Shown: one piece after another, positions 43,233 to 54,090 of the stretch
Position numbering within the stretch: position 1 is the first letter of the stretch
Layout: the number at the start of each line of letters is the position of its first letter
Assembly (NCBI GenBank): GCA_017591395.1
Contig: WEDG01004143.1
Span: 1 to 64,000 of the forward strand
Reading direction: 5' to 3'
Source of the DNA: Schistocephalus solidus
Lineage: Eukaryota; Platyhelminthes; Cestoda; Diphyllobothriidea; Diphyllobothriidae
Length of the DNA: 64,000 nt
Notes under the pieces: model-generated
What the model was told of the DNA's origin: nothing
Databases searched by the model: none
The model's input: only the letters and a program-made list of their open reading frames with translations
Program-made: the position numbers and the translations under genes

Positions 43233-46200
43233 GATGATGACCGCTGGGAGAGAACTCAGAACTCCAGTCCCACCAGAATTTGTCAGCGGACCGCTAGAAT
43301 GTTGGTTAATAATCTCCGTACAAACGCTGACAAGGGCTCTAGCTTAAAATTCCGAGACAGAATGAAACGAAAAAAATGTAGGCCTTAAACCGAACTGGGT
43401 CGGAGATTGGCCTTCTTACAGTATATTGCACAATCCCCAGTTCTCCAAATTTCTGGGTAGAGCTGACGAATTGATCATTTTAACAAATTCAGGTACACAC
43501 AATTCATGTTAAGAGAACTTAATAAAAAAGTGGGATAAAGTCCGGTTACGGATTTGAGGTGTCCACCAGTTAACTGTGCGAGAATAAGACCTACCCTTAA
43601 ATAGAACTTAATACTTTTGTTTAAATCGCGTTAAGCACTTCAATAGCAATCTAATGCTTTTTTCAGTTGCCGTAGGAGCTGAAATACGGAAATCAATACC
43701 GGGGTAATTTGGAAGGACACAATTATTTACCAAAACCATTGCATTGAATTCATACAGCAGAAGACAAGCTGCAAAACACAAGTCCACTTTTTAAGGTAGT
43801 GCATGACTTGGGCTCACTGCCAGGTGAGTTCTAATGCACTATTACAAATTGAGAGCGTTTAGCCTCACTGTTGGTGCATGCTTCGCAATAAATGTCCCTC
43901 CTATACATCGCAGTACACTGGCAGACGTGGTCGATAACTTTTAATCGAGTACCAGTGTGTCCAAGTTGACCTCTAGAAACCTCTGGCTATCAATGAGTGT
44001 CTTCTGGCCGGTGTCCGTGACTGCAGTAGACAAATTTCTTCAAATGAGCCCCTGTTCAACAGCTGCTGGAGCATATCGTCACTCATAGCATCTACTTTAG
44101 TCCTGCTCAACTCAAAGAGCAGCGTGGCAATCCATCTTATCAGCATATGTTCCATGGAACCAAAACACTTGATGTCTGCATACTGTAATAAGTACTCTCG
44201 TCCCTAAAAATCCATAATTATTTTAGCTCCAAAAAAATCCAAGCGATTTCCTGAAACCCATAGAATGATTATCTTCGGATTTCTCAGACCCCACGTAATA
44301 TACCTATAAACGGTACATCAAAAGTCGTTGCTCTTGTGGCCCACTCGGCTATAAGGTGCCTAATTAGGGGTTGCCGTACGTATGCATAGTGCAGATGCCT
44401 TCAGTACCCATCAACGTCATCTTATTATTAAGTAAGCAACCAAGTGTCAGTCTTCAAGCTGTAGATCATTTGGTTTCACACTCTGAAATCTATTTGTCCG
44501 TCTATGCTTTAGGATTAGGTAGAACGATGCTGGCTCCTTTACTTTTACACTGATGACTTCAAGTTGTCCAATACCAGTCTACATGTAAAGTAGACTATTG
44601 ATATTTTTGTCCGAAAGTCTGTGAAAATAAGACCGATCTCCAACCTCTTCTTCTTCTTCTTCTTCCTCATTGCAACAGTTGAAATACAATTTTCGCCTTT
44701 AGATTAGAAAGTCAGTTTTGTATGCCTTTTGATTGCGATCGCCCCCTTTGATATTTTTCACGATTATGAATTTTCCTCCAGAAAACCTCACATTATCCTG
44801 TTTTCCGGTATCGCATTATTACTACAGGTCAAATTCTGCATATAATTTTTTTCTTTTTTTAAATTTTTTAAGTCCGCGTCACTATCATTACTGTCAACCA
44901 CCAACGGGTTGATTTATAGCTGCTTGCATCCCGTTCTTATCATTTTTTTCTGCACACCTTTTCCCCTTCTAAAGAATAATAATCGCATTTTATAATGTGC
45001 TCTTGGCCTTACCTCTTCAGCTGCAGAATGAGGACATTTTTCAGATTCATAAAATAAATTTTCTACCTCATGAAATGTCAATCGTACAAGATATTTTAGT
45101 AACCTGAGGATGGCAGCCTCTTCCTGACCGCCCACCAACAACATTCTTTGTAACGAATGCTACTAAGTAGTAGGCATTTTTTTAATTGCCTTTCGATGCC
45201 CTTAGAATTTCCGATATCTTTCATGCAAAATAACACGCAAAAATGTCCTTTCTTGTACTCGTTTAGTAGGAAATCACGCCTTCTTTAAATATCACACATA
45301 AATTGGGGTAGCCTTCGATTTAAAAAAATGTTTCTAATAATCAGATTGTTCAAGACAGTGAAACTTTCCTTCAAAACATCGTATTCACAGATTTCTTAAT
45401 GTTGCCTATAAATTATACAACTTTATCCGCATCCATTGCAAAATTTTATGAGAAATATTTGACTCATAGCTCATAGCATATAGAAATGTTCGTTTTAGCA
45501 GAAACTAAATATGTTTTGCGCACCTTGAATTCAATGGTTGGGATGGTTCAAAATTATTCCATAATTATGAAAGTTTTGTACACCAAAATATACCCTTTTC
45601 TCAAGTACAAATTTTAAAAACGTAATTTCCTGCCGAACCTGTTTAATGCAGGTTTTCTATAAAATATATTTTAATTTCCAAGGTCATCAAAATACATGAA
45701 AATATGCATGCTATTTAAGTAGCAATTTTTTTAACTAGTGCCGTTTGTAGGCAATCAAAAGAAATTCCGCTTAAAAGCCTAAATCCCAAGGTTATTAAAA
45801 TATCTTGGGATTAGGTTGCAAGATAATTAATATTTCAATCCTACTTAAGCAGTTTTTTTCAAATTGAAAACACATTTCCTAATTTCAGTTGAAATTTAAT
45901 GTGATTGGAAATCTACTGTAGATATACTTAGAGGTTTAAGAGCAGGAGTCCTTGGCACAACTCCTACTGCTTAGTAATGTTGCCCTTTTACACTGTAAAA
46001 TGTTTTAAGTAGTTAAAATATGTTCCAGGCATAATACAACATTATTAAAACGGCTGTTGTCGTCCACTGTGATACCGTACGGAGGGAGTGTGGGCCAAAA
46101 AGTGTTTTGCAAGGTTGGCTGTCAGTAATCGTGTTGTTAAAGAACATTTATTTTAAAAAGTTTGCAATAAAGCATTCTTTTGAGCACAAATAGCGTGCTG

Positions 46201-46610
46201 GCCGTCAGCATCTCACTTGATAACATGCTCTGTAATTGCACCATCCGTTGGCCGGAGAAAAACTTTCTGTGTTCTGGTCACTGGCGTTCAATTGTCAACC
46301 AGTTTGCTATTTGAATTTTCTACGACGTCGACAACTCCCTTCGCACCACAGTAACTGCTGCAAAGTTCATCTGTCTAGGCCCGGTGTGACTTGCGTTACA
46401 TCCCCAGTCGTATGTTGGCGTATCAACAATCAGGCATACCACGCTTGACACGAGTACTTATATGTCGAGGGACAGAAATCCTAAAATTGAGAATAGATAA
46501 GTCACCATAATATCCTTGAGGATTCGTTGAAGCATTATTTTCTTCTTTATCTGCAGTTAGTTATTGGTATTCTGTGTGTGGTAATTGAAATAAGCTTACG
46601 CCAGACAGTT
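43233..46610. other. AT-rich spacer, old diverged repeats
   Basis: No gene seen. 45,180-45,900 shares patchy similarity with 54,590-55,320, for example TCTTGGGATTAGG...AAGATAATTAATAT against TCCTGGGATTACG...AAGATAATTAATAT. This suggests an ancient interspersed repeat. A short CTT run lies at 44,648-44,665. Confidence 0.45.
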
Positions 46611-46739
46611 TGAAATATGGGATCGGCGTCAGATTACAACGGTCGAACTAACATGTGTGTGCGCGCGCCCCTACAACGGGTCACGTGAGGTATTCGCGGG
46701 CCAGATAAGGGCAAGACAGGCGCTATCGGAGGATGCGCA

Positions 46740-47572
46740 CCCATGACACACTTCACATATGGAGGATGTTATGGTAGACACCTACGACAGTTAGACCGTC
46801 GGAGTCCGCCGATATCCACCGTGTCCTCCACAGGCGGTTACCGAACTCCCCCATGGGTCAGGATTTATGTTAGTGAGCGAACGACTGATTCGCCTGGGCC
46901 ACCTACAGGATTGCTTTCGCGCCCGTCGAAGGACTTTTTCGACCGTGGGGGAAGAGGGAAGGCTAAGGGAAGAGGGGGGGTGGTTGGGCAAGGAGGAGAG
47001 GAGAACAGGAAAGGGCAGGGAGAAAGGAGCAGACACACCGCAGGTCGAGACGCACACAATACCGGAGATCCTCATCTGGTTTAGCCCACCGGTCATTACG
47101 GTTGCCTGGGGTGTGACCACTTGGGAGAGCCCAGATTCGAGAAGCCACAGGTGAGGGATGGGTACCGATTAGAGTCAGCCACAGGAGCATTCACAACCTG
47201 CACGAGACAAATGTGGTGATCTAATGCTATTTGTGTGGTTCCTCCTCTAAATAGTACCACTTAACCCCCATTTGGCACACACACACACACACGAACATAC
47301 GACAGTTCTACGGTCATAGTCCGACGCTCTCCAATGGTACCTCCACAGCGTGTTGGTGCCGCAGTGACAGTGATTTGCGCGTGATTTAGTTTTAAGTCAT
47401 AGTAGAACTGTACTTCAGTTATCACACTCTCTCTTTTCTTACCCGCCTGGGCCCGGTGTCCAGATAGAGTCAAGTAGACCGGAGTCGGGTGCAGGTGGCT
47501 GGAGCAGCCTGAGACGCTCATAACCGTGCCACCACGCCTGAATCAGAGCCCTAAGTGTCAACAGTGGCTGGT
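46740..47572. repeat. GC-rich interspersed repeat R1, two copies (a and b)
   Basis: 47,270-47,572 aligns by eye with 63,570-63,830, sharing TTGCGCGTGA..TTAGTTTTAAGT, GCCCGGTGTC..AGAGTCAAG, GGGTGCAGGTGGCTGG and CGTGCCACCACRCCTG. 46,740-46,830 shares the CATATGG...ACAGTT..ACCGTCG start. A short CA run is at 47,278-47,292. The reading frames across it are chance products of GC-rich sequence. The repeat class is unknown. Confidence 0.6.
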
Positions 47573-47783
47573 ACGGCATGTGCCTGCGCCTACGCGGGTC
47601 ACGACACCCCCTTGTTCGTCATTTTTTTATGGACTTGGCTCAGACACCAAACCGAGGTGGGTGGGGAAAAGGGATAGTACAGACGACGTCCCTAAGCTCA
47701 TCTTGATCTGGGACACGCGGTGGAACTCGTGGAAAGCAGCGGTCGAACGCTATTGCGTTTGTATCTGTATCCTTTTTCTTCTA

Positions 47784-47803
47784 CAGTAGATTGCCTAACT
47801 CAT
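47784..47803 (+). repeat. Left terminal inverted repeat of the Tc1-like element
   Basis: CAGTAGATTGCCTAACTCAT, preceded by the TA target dinucleotide. Confidence 0.85.
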
Positions 47804-48104
47804 GAAATTTCATGGTTTTCATAAGAAAGGGCCTCAGACGTGAAATCAGTCCATGCTGCGTCTCTCAAAGTTTTAACTCAGTAAAGAAACGACCGTTCTT
47901 AAAAGGAAGGCATCGATCGTTTTGTAAATTAATATTTAATTACATTAAAATAATTAATGTTCACTAAAACCTTGAATTTAAGATAAGAGCTATATTAAAA
48001 ATAAACCAAATAAGGCTAAATATAAGTGTTCATAAGGAGGGAGGGGCGCATAAATAAGGGAAAATAATATATAATAGAAACAAATCTACAAGATCAGTAC
48101 TTTG

Positions 48105-48510
48105 TAAACTGTCCTTTTGCATTTATGACAGCAAAACGTCTGACATGGAGGTTGCCAGGTTGTCTATAGTAGTTTGTTCCATGTGATTATGCAGCACAAA
48201 AACAAGTTTTTCTTCCACAGAAAGACCTTTCTTTGCCTTATGTCAGTTTCTTTTGATAATTGCAAAAAGGTTTTTGATTGGATGCAAGCCCGGACTGTTC
48301 GCAGGAATAAAAATAGTGTACAAGGAATAAGATCGTCATCGTGCTTACTTGTGGACTGTTTTGGTCCGCCCTGCCTTCCTCTAGGCACGGTTCGACCATT
48401 GAGAATGCGACACAGAGTGAGCTTACTGATATGGAAAATACTAGTTAACGACTCACGCGGCACTTCTGCTGCAAGTTTCCGTATTCGTTCATAGTCAACT
48501 GCAGATAGCT
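48105..48510 (-). pseudogene. Tc1-like transposase, N-terminal HTH joined to C-terminal end
   Basis: Reading the minus strand from about 48,507: YERIRKLAAEVPRES, then FHISKLTLCRILNG (first helix-turn-helix), the basic PRGRQGGP linker, and a second helical part (DDLIPCTLFLFLRTVRAC). After about 48,175 it jumps, in another frame, to NLHVRRFAVINAKGQFTKY and a stop. This resembles the typical Tc1 transposase C-terminus (..RR..AVI.AKGG.T.Y). The DDE catalytic core, around 200 residues, is missing. DNA binding is the only function that might remain. Confidence 0.65.
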
Positions 48511-49045
48511 ATTATCTGGACATCTTTCTCGTACAACGTGACAGAGAAAAAATGCAGGCATGTCGCGGCTTATCGTATATATGCTTGTTTGCAGTTCCAA
48601 TTATCTGTGTGATAAAACAAAATGCACTCAGAAAACGTTATTATTGCATTTTTTGACAAAAGACGCCATAAATTTGCAAAAACAAATTTTTCATACTGAA
48701 CCCGTCCTTGGTAACCCGAAAACAACGTGATTTTTGTGATCGCGAACTCGAATTTTCCGTTCCCTCTTAGGGCATATTTTAATTTTTCTAGCTTATATTA
48801 ATATTCCTTTATATTTCAACGAACACAAACAAGAAGGTTTGGTCCAGAAAGTGCAATAACGTAGGAAAACCCCTAAAAATCAAGAGAGTTGGATTTTGCC
48901 CCGTTTCGCCCTAATTTTGCCTTCAATAAAGAGAACTGAACTCCTTTTTAGTAAATAGCTTTTTGCGCCTTAGCTCAGTACAAACAAAATTAAAAACCTC
49001 AAATGTGTGTCATAATACCAACTTAAATTTCGGACATGACATTTA

Positions 49046-49065
49046 ATGAGTTAGGCAATCTACTG
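49046..49065 (-). repeat. Right terminal inverted repeat of the Tc1-like element
   Basis: Exact reverse complement of the left repeat. The flanking base pair reads TT, not TA. Confidence 0.85.
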
Positions 49066-50055
49066 TTTCAAACGTTTCATTTTTCCGGCTTACTGACTTT
49101 GAGCTAAAGCTCGATTTGTTCTGACCGCCAACCAAAGTAACCTGCCATGGTGGGTATGAGCTGTCTAGCATGAAACTAGATAGTATTATGCTTTCTATTG
49201 AGTGCTTAAACAACTAACTACAGGCTATAACTATTTCGTCAGGCCGAATCTATCAATTGGCAATTTACTATCATAATGGTGAACCTACTTCTATATTGTT
49301 ACCGTAGTCATGGCATAGGTCCAGAAGTTCTTTTTTAGGAAAAAACTGCAGATAATGATACAGAAAATTCAAAAAACACCTTATTTGTAGGGGGCAAACA
49401 CATTCCATCTGGAAATGCACTGCATCAGACTACAGTAGGGACTCGAAAGAAAACCCTTGAAAAAGATTTTACGTCGATTTGAATGACAATAAAATTTAGC
49501 AAAAATGCAATTTATTTTGAAAATCGTTTAATTATAGGAGTAAGCCGCATTTCAGAAGAGAGGACAATATGTTCAGGTGCGATACCAAGAGCGAATGTTT
49601 GCCTGACAGAGGCTTTTTTCCAGAGTAAATTATGCATTATGAAAAAAAAACACGCTTGGAGTCAGCGTTGATTAGAATTTTTGTTTCAGAACTTATAAGC
49701 ATTTTTCACTCGCCTCTTTTCAATTACAGTTCTCGTGTGGTTAATGTGGGGATCCATCTATTGTCTCTACGCAACAAAACTTTCCCCTACCTTGGCAGCG
49801 CATTAAATCCCATGGAGGTTCGGGTTAGAGTTAAGGCCAGGGATATGTTAGGAGATGCGAATAGGGACCTGTCCCGGGAGTTAGCGCAACGCCACTTTTA
49901 CTACCATGGGTTACTATTCCAGTGTCTTTCCGGAACTTCATACTCAAATGCAGGCTAGGGTCTAATCATCTAAACGGACATTTTAATGAGCAATCATCAG
50001 TCGGAGTGGATAATGTTCAGGGTGAGATTTCGACATGGATAATGGGGTTGGATAG

Positions 50056-50142
50056 TTATTATATCATAGTTATTATAGTTATCATAGTTATAGTTACTAT
50101 AGTTATCATAGTTATTATATCATAGTTATTATATCATAGTCA
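50056..50142. repeat. Minisatellite of TATAGTTA/TCATAGTTAT units
   Basis: About 87 bp of tandem 8-17 bp variants (ATAGTTATTATATC, ATAGTTATC). It is AT-rich and imperfect. Confidence 0.85.
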
Positions 50143-50186
50143 AAGCAAATTGAACAGCTAAATCCGCCCCTCCACTCATTTTGCTA

Positions 50187-50403
50187 GATGCAGTTTTTCC
50201 AAAAATCTGTATATCTTGAAAATGAAGAACAGTTTAAAAAGCTCAATGTGCGCTTTAAGGTAAGACTTCAGCATCTGCAGCATCAGCTGTTCCCAAAGTT
50301 TGGAAACTATAAAAAGGGCAGACCTCTGGTTGAGGCAGTCATGCGAAAAGCACGAGCGTTCTCCACCAAAGCCATGCCAGTTTGTTCAAATCGCAAGCAT
50401 TAA
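50187..50403 (+). other. Coding-like module, copy 1
   Basis: A 71-codon frame starts MQFFQKSVYLENEEQFKKLN and contains LQHQLFPKFG. A related but diverged sequence follows about 520 bp downstream. Family unknown. Confidence 0.3.
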
Positions 50404-50708
50404 CGATGGCGAAAACCCCGTCCAGTCTTGAAAGGCACTTCACCAGGTCTTTAGGCTGGAATCACATGAAACCTTTTGAACTGTATTTTGACGTCCAGGG
50501 TAAGCGGTCCGTAATTTCAGTGTCTAGCCATATGAAACGGACAGGGCTGCCACTTTGTTGAGTATTCATCATCCAAAGTGAGCAACCAATAGAGTTCCGT
50601 CCAGAGTTAAACCTGGATAATGAGGTTGAGCAATGTATTGAAGGCGAAAGTATGAAGGTTAGCAGTTTAATCTGCCCTCCATTCACAGTAAGGTTAATGT
50701 CTCAAATG

Positions 50709-50850
50709 CAGCTCCTACTAAACCCCGTATACCTTGATAAGCAAAAACAGCTTAGCACACCGAATGTGCACGTTGACTGGGCGCGAGTCAATTTAGAATC
50801 GCAGCCTCGGTGGCAGTAGATTTTTCCGAAATTTAAAAGGGCGCAATTTC
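50709..50850 (+). other. Coding-like module, copy 2 (decayed)
   Basis: It reads MQLLLNPVYLDKQKQLSTPN, then a stop, then IFPKFK. The MQ....VYL...QQ....NV....FPKF pattern follows copy 1 at 50,187, which suggests an old duplication. Confidence 0.3.
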
Positions 50851-52344
50851 TTCAGAATTGTTTTGTAGCGAAAAGCCCGACGCACCGTCTCCGTCTCCAG
50901 CTACCACGTTATTGCCGTCTTCACCAAGGTTTTCAGCAAACGAGCCCGTTTCAGTAATATGCGGCGCGACCGGTGTTCGCCTAACCGTCGTTGTTAATGC
51001 CTTGTCGTGGGTTGGCAAAACAAACGCCTATGCTAATTGCCTGTTGGTCTTCGTTGCAGTGCCGGTTACGCAACCCATCCTCGTTCAGGCGCGTGAGGGG
51101 AGGCGGTTGTGGACAAAGTAGAACAAACGACCAGGAGATGTGTTGATAGTGTGCGCAGTTCGGTCAGTTCTGTAACCCTGAAGCTACATAAGGGTTTGCG
51201 GTAAACGTAAATGTATGTATACGCGAGCTCGGCTTCAGTTGCATGCAAAGCAACCGGAGGAAATTGGCTGCTGTCGAAGTGCCTTGCAGGATGCACAAGT
51301 TCTGGGGCCGATCGACGCAGAAGCAAGCATCAGTAAGGTGCCTTTCGCCAATGAGAGCAGCAACGGTAGGAGGAGATTTTATTTTTCGAAAAACAAATTA
51401 CACCTGGGAACAGCATTGAAGATTTCATGGTATCCTGAGGGTTCATGGCCTCGCTCTTAGCTGAGGGTTGGCTGCTCACAGCAAGTTAACGCGTAGTCAG
51501 TGGTGATAGTGTTTCTTCAGAATTAACTTGAGTCCTATTTGAAACTCAGACGTGTTGGTTAATACAGACCGTCCTAGACTGCATGCGATTGTCGGTTAAG
51601 CTTGTCGAGCGGCCTGCAGGAAAGGAAGCTCGACAATTCTAAACAATTGAGGCACATGTTCGCATTTCAGGTGTATGCGTCAGCAGGGAAGAACAAGAAG
51701 ACGGCTGATCAATCGTCTGAACCATTTCTTTATTCGTCTGAGCATTCAAACTCGTACAGGAGTTCATCGCCAGACATAAAATGGGCAACGTAATAACCAA
51801 AATTTATACGGCGTAGAAGCCATTCAAACACAAGTAACGATGGTCCAGAGGTGACTGCGCATGGCTCCGTATGCCGGCGTCAGTTCGGTATACCGATTGA
51901 TTAAATTCTCATCGGAGGCTTAGGCTATAAGCACTTCGCGGCATGTCTTGCTTCTGGAATTGGCGGTGATCTATGTGGCTGCTAAGTTAATCTCGTGACC
52001 CGTTTTGAATGTGTGGGAAGCCACCAATGATATTCCACCACCCCTTCACACAGCCAGCTTATGTTAGTGTATGTGCGATCTGAGTCTGCTGTCAGTCTGG
52101 CCAGTGTAGTTAAAATTAGATACGGATGACGAATAAAGAAAGGGTTCCGGCGACTGAACAACCCTTTCCTTCTCTATTAATTTAAAAGAATATCTAATAA
52201 AGCTGACACGATGGGTCGAGAAAGATATAATAAAGCAGCATCGTTAGTGAATTCTGGTTAAAAAAAGAGGGAAGGATGGCGAGCTTCAGTTGCCTTAAAG
52301 GGAGCCGATTGGGATCTTAAAAACTGACGGAATGAGTATGTACA

Positions 52345-52470
52345 TGAGCATGAAATCTCATAGATTTTACAATAAAGGGCTTCTTATGCGAAACCAGCCC
52401 CTGCTACGTCTCCCAAGTTTTTATAACAGTAAAGAAACGACCGTTCTTAAAAAGAAGCCGTTGATTGTTA
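52345..52470. repeat. Second copy of a sequence lying just inside the Tc1-like left end
   Basis: It matches 47,801-47,930: CATGAAATYTCAT, AAAGGGC, GCTRCGTCTC and CAGTAAAGAAACGACCGTTC. The inverted repeat itself is not recognisable, so this is an end fragment of a relative or a shared older repeat. Confidence 0.65.
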
Positions 52471-52789
52471 GGTAACACATCACCGTACATTGGCCGCATT
52501 TCTCTCAAAGCTATCCCCCTGCATATGCAAAAAGGCACCCCATATCCCTCTGCCAGTTTCATAACCTGACAGATAACCGTTGAAAGCCACGGCCTCCAAA
52601 GTGTTCCCTACGGAGCGGTTGTAGCAGCAGGGATTTGCGTGGCATCTATCACACTCACTCCTCTGTCAACCACTCATTTTTCGTGGTAAGGTGATGTAGA
52701 GATGACCGCACGTTGGTCCAAGCGCAGGTGCCGCGGAATGTAAACAGCCATTTTACATGTGCCTCGCCGGATCTGTTCCACAGGTTCTG

Positions 52790-52875
52790 CAGAATCGGCA
52801 TGGATCTCACGTGTGTAAGGGTGCCATAGAGGCCACATTGAGAATGAGTCACTGAAGACTGATATCTGTCCCGAA
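52790..52875. repeat. R1 repeat fragment
   Basis: GGGTGCCATAGAGGCCACATTGAGAATGAG matches 63,835-63,863 (GAGTGCCATAAAGGCCACATTAAGAAGGAG). Confidence 0.5.
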
Positions 52876-52939
52876 AAGGACCATGTTCTACCGTCATGTT
52901 CTAAGCCACGAGTCTGAGTAGCATAAGATTTGTTAAAAT

Positions 52940-53035
52940 GAGGAGGGCAATGGCACAACGGGACAAATGGGTCCCATACCCGATCGGTTAATGTCCATTC
53001 AGCAATGTTACTAATCCCAGTCGAAACTGGCAGGA
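52940..53035 (+). repeat. tRNA-derived SINE unit S0, 3' part
   Basis: GGCACAACGGGAC...CCGATCGGTTAATGTCCATT and GCAATGTTACTAATCCCAGT match the 3' part of unit S1, directly before S1. Confidence 0.65.
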
Positions 53036-53344
53036 CAAAGAGCACGGGCTCAGTGGTTAGGGCTTTGGAACTCTAACCAATAGGTCGTGAGTTCGAACCT
53101 CGGGTGCCATAACACCTGAGGTTGGGTATGGCTAACTGATGACGGCTAATAAGCCAGAAATGGCCAGTCCAGTCTTACTTCTCTTTGTTGATAATGTTAT
53201 TCTGCCCCTATCCTTAGCTGATGTGCGAATGCTGACAGGGCTCGAGAGTGAGCCCCAAGGCACAACGGGACGAGTGAGTCACGTAAGCGAGTCGTCAGCG
53301 TCCATTGAGCAATGTTACAATTCCTGGTCAAAACTGGTAGGGCC
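53036..53344 (+). repeat. tRNA-derived SINE unit S1
   Basis: It begins with a tRNA-like head: an A-box-like GGCTCAGTGGTTAGGGC (53,046-53,062) and a B-box GTGAGTTCGAACCTC (53,087-53,101), the internal RNA polymerase III promoter. The 3' body reads GGGTATGGCTAACTGATGA...AATGTTACAATTCC. The B-boxes of S1 and S2 are exactly 310 bp apart. It is not a functional tRNA: the acceptor stem does not pair. Confidence 0.75.
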
Positions 53345-53645
53345 ACAAGCCCGTGGCGCAGTGGGTTAGAGCGTTAAACGTTTAAGCAAACAGGTCGCGA
53401 GTTCGAACCTCAGGTGCCATAACATCTAGGGTGGGGTACGGCTAGCTGATGATGGCTAATAAACCAGAAATAGTCACTACAGTCTCCCTTGTCTTTGCCG
53501 GCAATGGTCATCTGCCTATGATACTAGCCGCTATGCGGCTGCTGACGGGCTCCACAGTGAGCGTCAAGGCAGAACGGGACGAGTAGGCCCTGTAACCGAT
53601 GGGTGGGCATACATTCAGTAGTGAAGAATTAGCTGATATGCCATG
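53345..53645 (+). repeat. tRNA-derived SINE unit S2
   Basis: It has the same head with better boxes (TGGCGCAGTGGGTTAGAGC, then GCGAGTTCGAACCTC at 53,396-53,410) and the same body (GGGTACGGCTAGCTGATGAT). S1 and S2 are in direct tandem. Confidence 0.75.
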
Positions 53646-53934
53646 ATATTAGTCCCCCACAGTGTCGGGTGTCATTCATTCCCACTCACATGCACCAGTA
53701 AATATTCCAATGAGCCAATCTGACTGCGTTTTGGTCCAACGAATCTGCAGCGCAACCCGTTGTAAGGAGTTTCTTTGAAATTTGGGGTGAAACGGTTTCT
53801 GTTTTAGTGTCCTACCGGGGTGGCGGAGCTCGGTTGACGTGTCACTCTCTCTCTTCCAAAACTACTTTTGACTGAAATCGCCAGAAATCTGAACACACTT
53901 TAGAGAAAGATGAAATCTGCTGATGAACGCAAGA

Positions 53935-54090
53935 TCAGGCTCCCCTGCCTTTGCCGGCAACGGTCATCTGCCTTTACTGCAGGCCACTGTGTGGTTGTTG
54001 GCGGAGCACGTGAGTGAGTCCCAAGGCAGATAGAGACGAGCGGGTCCCGTAACCGATCAGTGAGCGTTCATCAACGAACACAACAGAAAG
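53935..54090 (+). repeat. SINE body fragment S3 (no tRNA head)
   Basis: CTTTGCCGGCAACGGTCATC and GGTCCCGTAACCGATCAGTG match the 3' body of S2. The head is missing, as in a 5'-truncated copy. Confidence 0.65.

Larger units (their letters stand above)
47784..49065 (-). mobile_element. Tc1-like DNA transposon, internally deleted (about 1.28 kb)
   Basis: Terminal inverted repeats CAGTAGATTGCCTAACTCAT at 47,784-47,803 and its exact complement at 49,046-49,065 (20/20). Similarity continues inward (9 of the next 12 bases). The CAGT start and the TA just outside the left end (47,782-47,783) are hallmarks of the Tc1/mariner superfamily; on the right, TT stands where TA is expected. Transposase remnants lie between, on the minus strand. 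The element lacks the catalytic domain, so it could move only with help from a relative. Confidence 0.8.
49066..52340. other. Spacer with small repeats, no clear gene
   Basis: Several short frames exist, but none shows a known motif. A TTAGGG-like patch is at 49,815-49,870. A minisatellite and a duplicated coding-like module are listed separately. Confidence 0.4.

Noticed and set aside
46743..47190. Several overlapping ORFs of 64-113 codons on both strands
   Set aside because: All frames are open because the sequence is GC-rich; it is part of or next to repeat R1, with no motif.
48050..48510. Reading the HTH ORF as a host transcription factor
   Set aside because: The flanking inverted repeats and the Tc1-type C-terminal tail explain it as a transposase remnant.
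49483..49958. Overlapping 62- and 108-codon ORFs
   Set aside because: No recognisable motif; the second one spans a TTAGGG-like patch.
53041..53110. Candidate tRNA genes (A and B boxes here and at 53,352-53,420)
   Set aside because: No acceptor-stem pairing, and the sequence continues into a repeated 3' body; better explained as SINE heads.
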